7,897 nt of DNA from Treponema sp. (GTDB lineage Bacteria; Spirochaetota; Spirochaetia; Treponematales; Breznakiellaceae): assembly GCA_031281685.1 (NCBI GenBank), contig JAITFA010000222.1, positions 1-7,897 on the forward strand, given 5' to 3'. Under the pieces are notes generated by a model that was given only the letters and a program-made list of their open reading frames with translations, had not been told where the DNA came from and searched no databases. Position numbers and translations under genes: made by a program. Below, in pieces: positions 1 through 5,445 of this stretch (the stretch's first letter is position 1; each line of letters begins with the position of its first letter).

Positions 1-15
1 CAACGGAGACAAAAA

Positions 16-1008
16 GTGAAGAAATACAACGTCGTTATTCTTGACGTGGACGGCACGCTCACGGACGGCACGATTTACATTTCCCCAGAGGGCGAGGCGA
101 TGAAAGCCTTCAACGCCAAGGACGGCTACGGGATCAGGCATATCTTGCCGCAGCTCGGCATCACTCCGGTTATCGTAACCGGACGCGAGTCGCTTATTGT
201 CCAGCATCGCGCACGGGAGTTGGGTATAAGCGAAGTGTACCAGAACATCGCGGATAAAGCGGCGAAGCTGGACGAATTGGCGGCGAGGTATGGGTACGGC
301 CTGGAATCTTTTGCGTATATCGGAGATGACCTGAACGACTATGAGGCGATGAAACAGTGCGGTTTCAAAGCCTGCCCCGCAGACGCGGTGGCGGGGATTA
401 AGGCTATTGCCGACTATATAGCGCCCCACTGTGGCGGGTACGGCGCGGTGCGCGATGTGTGCGAAGAGTTGGCGCGGCTATTCAAACAGCCCGCTTTGGA
501 AACTTTTACACACGCGGACAGGTCTTGTGAGGAATATATGCCGGTTGAAAAGGTGAAGGGATATTTAGCGCACTGGCAGCGTGACGGGGATGTTATTGAG
601 TCAGCCCATTCCACGGCTACGGTTGCGGAAGCCGCCGCCGCCCTTGGGGTGGAAGAGGCGCGTATCGCCAAGAGTCTCTCGCTGCGGGGGAAAGAGGCGG
701 TGTTTGTGGTGGTTTGCGCGGGAGACTCGAAAATCGATAACCGGAAGTATAAGAATACGTTTGGGGTTAAGGCGAAGATGCTGAGTCTTGCTGAAACGCT
801 TGCGGAAACCGGGTATATGGCGGGCGGGGTCTGTCCTTTTGCGCTGCCGCCCGGTGTCGAGGTCTATCTCGACGAGTCTTTGAGGCGGTTTGCCACGGTT
901 TTCCCAGCCTGTGGTTCCGCGAATTCGGCTATAGAGTTGAGCTGCGAGGAGCTTGCCGAGTATTCCGGCTGTAAAAGATGGGTGGATGTCTGTACGGGCG
1001 TGGATTAA
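16..1008 (+). CDS. KdsC-type HAD phosphatase fused to YbaK/EbsC aminoacyl-tRNA deacylase
   Basis: The 330-residue product has two domains. Residues 1-155 resemble KdsC/YrbI HAD phosphatases, which remove phosphate from Kdo-8-phosphate or related nonulosonate phosphates. They show the D10-x-D12-GTLTDG nucleophile motif, T55 in VTGRE, a Lys pair near 81-84, GDDLND at 103-108, and the family's C-terminal GGYGAVRDVCE. Residues 177-325 match YbaK/EbsC deacylases, which hydrolyse mischarged tRNA such as Cys-tRNA(Pro). They carry the conserved Lys in RIAKSL (K219), GDSKIDNRK, GGVCPF and a terminal WVDVC. The two domains are joined by a linker of about 20 residues. The start is GTG at 16, preceded by GGAG at 5-8. 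An internal ATG at 538 could also yield the deacylase alone. The reading frame is clean, so a sequencing error is not needed to explain the fusion. The phosphatase substrate is unknown. Treponemes are known for lacking classical LPS, so a nonulosonic-acid role is an inference. Confidence 0.9.
   Translation: MKKYNVVILDVDGTLTDGTIYISPEGEAMKAFNAKDGYGIRHILPQLGITPVIVTGRESLIVQHRARELGISEVYQNIADKAAKLDELAARYGYGLESFAYIGDDLNDYEAMKQCGFKACPADAVAGIKAIADYIAPHCGGYGAVRDVCEELARLFKQPALETFTHADRSCEEYMPVEKVKGYLAHWQRDGDVIESAHSTATVAEAAAALGVEEARIAKSLSLRGKEAVFVVVCAGDSKIDNRKYKNTFGVKAKMLSLAETLAETGYMAGGVCPFALPPGVEVYLDESLRRFATVFPACGSANSAIELSCEELAEYSGCKRWVDVCTGVD
390..455 (+). repeat. copy 1 of a 66-bp imperfect direct repeat, inside the phosphatase domain
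   Basis: This segment encodes the conserved C-terminal part of the KdsC domain (GIKAIADYIAP, GG, GAVRD). It aligns without gaps to 997-1062, offset 607 bp, with 58 of 66 positions identical by hand count. It is the functional, in-frame copy. Confidence 0.85.
529..540 (+). promoter_or_regulatory. internal ribosome binding site and start codon before the YbaK domain
   Basis: GAGGA at 529-533 lies 4 nt before an in-frame ATG at 538, which is Met175 of the fused protein. Translation from here begins MPVEKVKGYL, which is how free-standing YbaK/EbsC proteins typically begin. The site sits exactly at the domain boundary. It may be the preserved start of a once separate gene and may still make a 156-residue free deacylase. 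The spacing is somewhat short for a strong site, and use in the cell is inferred. Confidence 0.5.
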
Positions 1009-1062
1009 GGCTATCGCCGGCTATATAGCGCCCCTTTCCGGCGGGGACGGCGCGGTGCGCGA
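997..1062 (+). repeat. copy 2 of the 66-bp direct repeat, at the 3' end of the fusion gene
   Basis: This is a diverged copy of 390-455. The 607-bp offset puts it one base out of phase with the gene, so its TAA at 1006-1008 ends the fused ORF. Read in its own frame it still spells IKAIAGYIAP, GG and GAVRD. The differences fall at first, second and third codon positions alike, as expected of a non-coding relic. It could be a tandem-duplication scar or the remnant of a second phosphatase gene. Arms GCGCC (1028-1032) and GGCGC (1049-1053) could form a small hairpin, but no T-run follows. Confidence 0.85.
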
Positions 1063-1098
1063 CGGCGGTTGTCTGCCCCTAGCCGTTTATAGGCAACA

Positions 1099-1107
1099 TG
1101 ATATAGT
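1099..1107 (+). promoter_or_regulatory. candidate extended -10 promoter for the phosphohexomutase gene
   Basis: The sequence TGATATAGT fits the extended -10 consensus TGnTATAAT with one mismatch. No convincing -35 hexamer lies 16-18 bp upstream. The expected transcription start near 1113-1115 is only 2-4 nt before the ATG at 1117. No Shine-Dalgarno sequence is present, so the mRNA would be essentially leaderless. Prediction by eye only. Confidence 0.4.
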
Positions 1108-1116
1108 GTTGCGGCT

Positions 1117-2931
1117 ATGGTTTCTTATACTGACTTAGAGAAGACGATTCAGTCTCTGATCCTCTCGCCATCCGGCTGGCGGGCGGTTTTCGCTTACGGC
1201 GGCTCTGGCGCCGAGGAAAGCGCGTCGCCGGACATTGGGGACGCGCATCGTATCATCATCACCAGAGCGGCGCGGGTGTTTGCCGAGTATCTTCACGCTC
1301 GCCTAACGCGGCCTGTGGTGGTGGTTGGCATGGATACGCGGCCTACTGGACCAGCCATCGCTCACGAGCTTATCGGCGGCTTGCTTGACGCGGGCTGCGG
1401 CGTGGAGTTTGCCGGTATTGTTGCCGCGCCGGAAATTATGGCTTACGCGAGGAGCGGCGGCGTTAATGGCTTTGTGTACATCTCGGCAAGCCATAACCCA
1501 ATAGGACACAACGGCTTGAAGTTCGGGTTTGATGACGGCGGGGTACTGCCCGCGTCGGAGGCCAAGAAACTCATTGCCGCGTTTCTGGCAAACAAGGACT
1601 ACGATGATGGCGTTGCGCCGCAGTATAACGAAGAGCGCATTGCTGCCGCGCTGAACAAACAGGGTGAGTGTAAACGTTCCGCGTATCAGGCGTATCTGGC
1701 GTTTAGCCGTGAGGTAACCCAAGGTGATAAGACTGGCGGCGGCGACATACTTGCCGCCATAAACGCAGACCTTAAAGCGCGACCCCTCGGTATTGCCGTT
1801 GATTTCAATGGATCGGCGCGGACGGTTTCGATTGACCGCGAGTTTTTCGAGTCATTGGGGATAAGCCTCCACGCCATTAACGACAAGCCGGGGGCGATTG
1901 CCCACCGCATTGTGCCGGAGGGTGAGTCGCTGGAACCTTGCTGCCGCTACCTTGAGGAACTTCACGCTGCAGATTCTTCTATTATATTAGGCTATGTGCC
2001 GGACTGCGATGGTGACCGCGGCAACCTTGTTATTTGGGACCAGGGCGAACAGCGGGCGCGGAGTCTTGAGGCGCAGGAAGTCTTCGCGCTGGCTTGCGCC
2101 GGCGAACTGGCGCAGCTTGTGTGGGGCGGCGTGGACACGGCAAAAGCCGCCATCGCGGTCAATGACCCAACGTCTATGCGCGTTGACTGGATTGCAAAGG
2201 CGTTTGGCGCGAGCGTGTTTCACGCGGAGGTCGGCGAGGCTCATGTGGTGGGGCTTGCGCGGCGTTTGCGGGAACGCGGCTACATTGCGCGGATACTGGG
2301 GGAAGGCTCGGCGGGCGGCAACATCACGCACCCCTCGGCAGTGCGCGATCCGATTCACACGGTGATGGCTATTGTAAAACTGCTCTGTGTACGGCGCATT
2401 GGCGACAAGGCTGGACTGTTTGAGCTATGGCGCAACCGCGCTGGCAAGGCGTATCAAGAAGACTTTTCGCTGCTGGACATCATTGCAACATTGCCTGCGT
2501 TTTACACGACCGGTTCCTATACGCCGGAAGCCGTGTTGCAGGTGAAGAGCGAGGATCACGCGGCGCTCAAGGATCGTTACCAGACGGTGTTTCTGCGGGA
2601 GTGGGAAGCGCGTAAGGCTGGACTTGCGGCGCGTTATGGAATAACACAATGGGAAGTTTTGTGTTATAATGGTATAGAAGAAAAGCGTGGGCTTTCCCAT
2701 TTTGGGGAAGCGGGACGCGGTGGGCTGAAACTGATGTTCAGCGATGTGGCGGGCAATGAAGTCGCGTGGATTTGGATGCGTGGTTCAGGAACTGAGCCGG
2801 TATTCAGGGTTATGGCGGACGCATACAGCGCGGAACTGGAGCGTGAGCTTGTTCAGTGGCAGAGGGATATGGTTATCGAGGCTGACGGAAATGAGGTTTC
2901 CGGGGGAGTGCAACATGGGTGTGCGGGGTGA
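1117..2931 (+). CDS. alpha-D-phosphohexomutase (phosphoglucomutase/phosphomannomutase)
   Basis: This 604-residue cytoplasmic enzyme interconverts hexose 1- and 6-phosphates through a phosphoserine intermediate, feeding nucleotide-sugar and envelope synthesis. All four family signatures are present. SASHNP carries the phosphoserine S125. The Mg-binding loop DCDGDR has D296, D298 and D300. The sugar-binding loop is GEGSAGG at 395-401. The phosphate-binding loop RGSGTEPVFR is at 555-564. The sugar loop differs from the usual GEESGG/GEKSGG, so substrate preference (glucose, mannose or glucosamine phosphate) cannot be set from sequence. The protein is longer than the roughly 450-580 residues common in the family. 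ATG 1117 is chosen because the N-terminal mutase fold starts soon after it, and no Shine-Dalgarno site marks another start. The stop overlaps the next gene by 17 bp, so the two are probably co-transcribed. Confidence 0.92.
   Translation: MVSYTDLEKTIQSLILSPSGWRAVFAYGGSGAEESASPDIGDAHRIIITRAARVFAEYLHARLTRPVVVVGMDTRPTGPAIAHELIGGLLDAGCGVEFAGIVAAPEIMAYARSGGVNGFVYISASHNPIGHNGLKFGFDDGGVLPASEAKKLIAAFLANKDYDDGVAPQYNEERIAAALNKQGECKRSAYQAYLAFSREVTQGDKTGGGDILAAINADLKARPLGIAVDFNGSARTVSIDREFFESLGISLHAINDKPGAIAHRIVPEGESLEPCCRYLEELHAADSSIILGYVPDCDGDRGNLVIWDQGEQRARSLEAQEVFALACAGELAQLVWGGVDTAKAAIAVNDPTSMRVDWIAKAFGASVFHAEVGEAHVVGLARRLRERGYIARILGEGSAGGNITHPSAVRDPIHTVMAIVKLLCVRRIGDKAGLFELWRNRAGKAYQEDFSLLDIIATLPAFYTTGSYTPEAVLQVKSEDHAALKDRYQTVFLREWEARKAGLAARYGITQWEVLCYNGIEEKRGLSHFGEAGRGGLKLMFSDVAGNEVAWIWMRGSGTEPVFRVMADAYSAELERELVQWQRDMVIEADGNEVSGGVQHGCAG
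2641..2670 (+). promoter_or_regulatory. candidate internal promoter with operator-like inverted repeat
   Basis: TGTTATAAT at 2662-2670 is a perfect extended -10 box inside the 3' part of the mutase gene. Overlapping it is a perfect 9-bp inverted repeat, ATAACACAA at 2641-2649 and TTGTGTTAT at 2659-2667, with a 9-nt spacer. This layout resembles a repressor operator covering a promoter, or an RNA hairpin. The local codons (ATA, TTG, TGT, AAT) are AT-rich for this gene. A start near 2677 would leave a leader of about 240 nt before the PUR-domain gene. No clear -35 box is visible. Regulation is inferred. Confidence 0.4.
2691..2711 (+). other. small hairpin inside the mutase gene, downstream of the internal promoter candidate
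   Basis: GCTTTCCC at 2691-2698 can pair with GGGGAAGC at 2704-2711 around the loop ATTTT, giving 8 pairs including one G-U. It would fall about 15 nt into a transcript started at the candidate internal promoter. No T-run follows, so it is not a terminator. It may be chance structure in coding sequence. Confidence 0.25.
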
Positions 2932-3415
2932 GTTGTTTTCAACAAAGGTTCAATTAGCTAATCGAACCTACTTTTTCAATGTGAAGGAGAATCGCATGGG
3001 CGATCTCTACCTGAACATCGTGGAGAGCAAGAATCGAGAGACTGGCGGCTTTGAGCGCCAATCTGTTGTTCTCTTTGCCGATGATCTAAGCGAGTTTCTT
3101 TCAGGCTTTGAAGAATCTCTGCGGGTCATGGAAAAGGCGACGCGGGAAAAGAAGCGGGGCGACGGGCGTTCCCAGCAACGCGATGAGCGCCGCGATAGGG
3201 GCGAGTGGCGTGAATCAGCGCCGGAAGCGCGACGCGGCAGTGGCGAGCGGCGTGAGTCAGCACCGGAAGCGCGACGCGGCAGTGGCGAGCGACACGGAGA
3301 CCGGCGGCAAACACGGGTGCAGGTCAGGAAGGATAAACCAAAACCGCCGGATGATGATGGTTTCCGTGGCAAGTCCGGCAGTAGCCGTGTTAGAGTGGTA
3401 CGACGCAAAGACTGA
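2915..3415 (+). CDS. PUR-domain single-stranded DNA/RNA-binding protein (BpuR-like) with Arg-rich tail
   Basis: The product has 166 residues. Residues 1-75 match the bacterial PUR-alpha family (DUF3276), best known from Borrelia BpuR, which binds RNA and single-stranded DNA and acts as a post-transcriptional regulator. Visible signatures are MGVRGELFS, RTYFFNVKENRMGD and LYLNIVESK, followed by GGFERQSVVLF and an acidic helix. From residue 78 the protein becomes a low-complexity, highly charged tail rich in Arg, Glu, Gly and Ser. The tail contains a 14-residue tandem repeat at 96-109 and 110-123. A tail of this length (about 85 residues) is not part of the core family. ATG 2915 is chosen over upstream in-frame codons because GGGGGAG at 2902-2908 precedes it and the family N-terminus begins there. 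The start lies inside the mutase gene, suggesting translational coupling. Confidence 0.88.
   Translation: MGVRGELFSTKVQLANRTYFFNVKENRMGDLYLNIVESKNRETGGFERQSVVLFADDLSEFLSGFEESLRVMEKATREKKRGDGRSQQRDERRDRGEWRESAPEARRGSGERRESAPEARRGSGERHGDRRQTRVQVRKDKPKPPDDDGFRGKSGSSRVRVVRRKD
3201..3291 (+). repeat. 42-bp tandem repeat encoding the Arg-rich tail
   Basis: Two units (3201-3242 and 3243-3284) differ at only 3 of 42 positions and are followed by a 7-bp start of a third unit. The period is a multiple of three, so each unit adds 14 residues, GE(W/R)RESAPEARRGS. The near identity indicates a recent duplication, and copy number is likely to vary between strains. Confidence 0.9.
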
Positions 3416-3470
3416 TTCACTAGTAACGTAGGTTTATGCGATTCGTAGTTTGATGGCCAGGAGGTAAAGT

Positions 3471-4511
3471 ATGGCAACAGTGCATGAATACAAAAAACTG
3501 GAGAATAGTATTGTCCAGAGGTGTGGAGAGTATGCGGCTTTTATTGTCGAGTGCGTGATTAAGTTTTTCAAATTCATCTTCGCAATTCTTCTGCGTCCAT
3601 ATACTGTCGTTTTTGTACCTCATTCTCAGAAGAAAATGTACAGCTTGCAGATCAGCGGACTGTTCTTTATGGCTTTTATCGGCGGTATTGTGTTCATATC
3701 ATGGATTGCGTTTCGTTACGCCATGCCCTATGAGAGCGTGGGGGGGAAGATAACTTATAAAGACAGTGGTCTGGAAGATACACAGGCCAACCTTGATCAG
3801 TTACGGCTTGAGACTGCGCGGCTTCAGGCTGCGGCGCGGGAGTTTGAGACCGCGCTTTCGACTACGCTTGCCGCGCTTGGTACGAATATCTCAGGGAAAA
3901 ATACCGTGAACATCGCGCAGGGCGAAGACCTTTCCACGTTTTTTAACATACCTGCGAGAGCAGACGGAGTTTTACAGGAGGTTGAGGATATTAGACAGCT
4001 TTCAGCGTATCTTTCCTCAGCCATTGAGCCGGTCAAGGAAATCGGTACGATCCTCGATACCCAGAGCGCCCTGCTCAACGAAATCCCCAGTATCTGGCCC
4101 ATCAAAGGCGGTATCGGCCATGTTTCCATGTTCTTTGGGCAGAACCGGCACCCGTTTACTGGTCAATACTACATTCACAAAGGGATCGACCTTTCCACCT
4201 ACCGTCAGGGCGACCCCATTGTAGCCACGGCGGATGGCCAGGTCGTTACTGTTGATTACGACGCGACTGGTTTTGGGAACTATGTCATTATCAAACATAA
4301 GCACGGGTTCTACACCCGCTACGCCCACATGCAGAGCGTTAAGTCAAAGGTCGGGGATCGGGTACAGCAAGGCGAGGTTATCGGATACATCGGCAATACT
4401 GGTCTTTCCACCGGTCCCCACGTCCATTATGAGGTACATATCGGTTCTGATATCGTAGACCCGAACAAGTACCTCAATATCCGTTCCAACCTTACTCGTA
4501 GCACTCGTTAG
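3471..4511 (+). CDS. membrane-anchored M23 (LytM-type) peptidoglycan endopeptidase
   Basis: This 346-residue protein is predicted to cleave peptide cross-links of the wall in the periplasm. Residues 1-60 are a short cytoplasmic segment with hydrophobic stretches and PHSQKK. A membrane-spanning helix follows at about 62-82 (FFMAFIGGIVFISWIAF). Residues 102-136 look like coiled coil, and 140-205 form a linker. The C-terminal LytM fold (about 210-335) has all zinc and catalytic residues: H236 and D240 in HKGID, H286 in YAHM, and H317/H319 in HVH. It is therefore expected to be active rather than a degenerate activator. The start is supported by AGGAGGT at 3459-3465. The 55-bp gap before it holds nothing beyond this ribosome binding site. 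It lies 11 bp ahead of a bactofilin gene, a pairing seen in other bacteria where the bactofilin positions the hydrolase to shape the cell. Confidence 0.93.
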   Translation: MATVHEYKKLENSIVQRCGEYAAFIVECVIKFFKFIFAILLRPYTVVFVPHSQKKMYSLQISGLFFMAFIGGIVFISWIAFRYAMPYESVGGKITYKDSGLEDTQANLDQLRLETARLQAAAREFETALSTTLAALGTNISGKNTVNIAQGEDLSTFFNIPARADGVLQEVEDIRQLSAYLSSAIEPVKEIGTILDTQSALLNEIPSIWPIKGGIGHVSMFFGQNRHPFTGQYYIHKGIDLSTYRQGDPIVATADGQVVTVDYDATGFGNYVIIKHKHGFYTRYAHMQSVKSKVGDRVQQGEVIGYIGNTGLSTGPHVHYEVHIGSDIVDPNKYLNIRSNLTRSTR

Positions 4512-4522
4512 GGGGGTGTAGT

Positions 4523-4933
4523 ATGGGAACCAGAGATTTTTCACTTAATACCATCATTGGTCCCGGCGCGTGGGTAAGGGGCAACATTGACTCGGCAGGC
4601 TTTACCCGCATAGACGGTAGTATTCAGGGCGATGTACGCGCCCAAGGGCGGGTGGTTATCGGGGAACAGGCGCGCATGAAGAGCAATGTCAGCGGAACCT
4701 CAATTACCATAGGCGGCATTGTTTATGGCAACATCCACGCCAGTGAGCGCGTTATCATTCTTTCAACCGCGCTGATTCTGGGCGATATTGTTACGTGGCG
4801 TATTCAAGCCGATGACGGTTGCCTGATCCACGGTAAAGTCGTGGTTTGCCAGAGTGTTGAGCAATGGGACAGGGCTATCGCTGATGAGCGCGGGAATCAG
4901 AAGAATCAATTCCTTGAACACAAATATGGCTAA
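4523..4933 (+). CDS. bactofilin cytoskeletal protein
   Basis: The 136-residue product has the bactofilin (DUF583/CcmA) pattern. An unstructured N-terminus of about 10 residues is followed by a beta-helical core (about 11-110) of short glycine-rich rungs with alternating hydrophobics, such as IDGSIQGDVRAQGRVVIG and SITIGGIVYGNI, then a short polar C-terminal tail. Bactofilins polymerise into nucleotide-free filaments at the inner membrane and scaffold wall enzymes. GGGGGGT at 4511-4517, immediately after the preceding stop, serves as the ribosome binding site. Adjacency to the M23 peptidase suggests the two work together on cell shape. The 3' end overlaps the next gene by 8 bp. Confidence 0.93.
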   Translation: MGTRDFSLNTIIGPGAWVRGNIDSAGFTRIDGSIQGDVRAQGRVVIGEQARMKSNVSGTSITIGGIVYGNIHASERVIILSTALILGDIVTWRIQADDGCLIHGKVVVCQSVEQWDRAIADERGNQKNQFLEHKYG

Positions 4934-5429
4934 GATCGATTTTTCCAATGTGCTAAACCCGTTTTTTAACCCATCGCTTAATGTCAGGGCAAAACCTGAG
5001 ACCAGAAAAACAAAAGCCAAGCCGACTGTATCCTTTGACACTTTGCTTGATAAAGCCCAGCAGGACGAGGCGATAGACGCCCCGCTGGACATTCCTGTGT
5101 CTGACGAGGCGATTCAGGAAATGCTGGACGCGGTACACAGCGCGGGTGACGCCTTAAAGAACCGTCCCTTGCCCCAGGAGATACTGCGCTATAAGCAGGC
5201 AGTACGCGCCTTTATTCACTATATTGTGGGAAATGGTTATGATGTGGAACGTCAGGTTCACGGCTCGAAACGCTCACGACGCGGCGAGCGTATTGAAATC
5301 GTGGCACGAGTGGTAGACAACAAACTTGAACAGCTTGCCGCCGGCATACTGGCTGGACAGACAACCCAGATGGATATCCTCAACAGGCTTGAAGAGATAA
5401 CCGGTCTGCTCGTAGATTTAATGCAGTAG
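4926..5429 (+). CDS. YaaR/DUF327 family protein
   Basis: This 167-residue, mostly helical protein has no signal peptide or membrane segment. The C-terminal two thirds match the DUF327 pattern seen in Bacillus YaaR: a helix with DAVHSAGDALKNRP, then ILRYKQAVRAFIHYIV, the basic stretch HGSKRSRRG, and the terminal DILNRLEEITGLLVDLMQ. The biochemical function of the family is not established. ATG 4926 is preferred over in-frame codons at 4854 and 4884 because the family N-terminus (M-x-KIDF) begins there and the upstream codons lie within bactofilin. No strong Shine-Dalgarno sequence is present, so translation is probably coupled to bactofilin through the 8-bp overlap. In Bacillus subtilis yaaR and yaaT lie close together, and here the next gene is the yaaT-like one. 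Confidence 0.85.
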   Translation: MAKIDFSNVLNPFFNPSLNVRAKPETRKTKAKPTVSFDTLLDKAQQDEAIDAPLDIPVSDEAIQEMLDAVHSAGDALKNRPLPQEILRYKQAVRAFIHYIVGNGYDVERQVHGSKRSRRGERIEIVARVVDNKLEQLAAGILAGQTTQMDILNRLEEITGLLVDLMQ

Positions 5430-5445
5430 AGTTGTGGAGTAAGTT

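Noticed and set aside
1028..1053. Hairpin (GCGCC/GGCGC arms) as a terminator for the fusion gene
   Set aside because: No T-run follows, and the arms are inherited from the duplicated coding segment, which has the same arms in copy 1.
953..1138. Possible small protein-coding ORF between the fusion gene and the mutase gene
   Set aside because: Its recognisable part is the relic copy of the phosphatase segment. It has no ribosome site or family-like start and overlaps both neighbours.
1994..2365. Overlapping 123-codon ORFs on both strands inside the mutase gene
   Set aside because: They overlie the conserved metal and sugar-binding loops of the mutase and resemble no protein family.
3416..3470. 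Search for a promoter or terminator between the PUR and M23 genes
   Set aside because: No hairpin with a T-run and no convincing -35/-10 pair were seen. Only the AGGAGGT ribosome site is supported.
3007..3477. Long minus-strand ORF opposite the PUR-protein gene with internal repeats
   Set aside because: It is the antisense reflection of the 42-bp repeat and the GC-rich tail. It has no ribosome site or recognisable domain, while the plus strand encodes a clear PUR domain.
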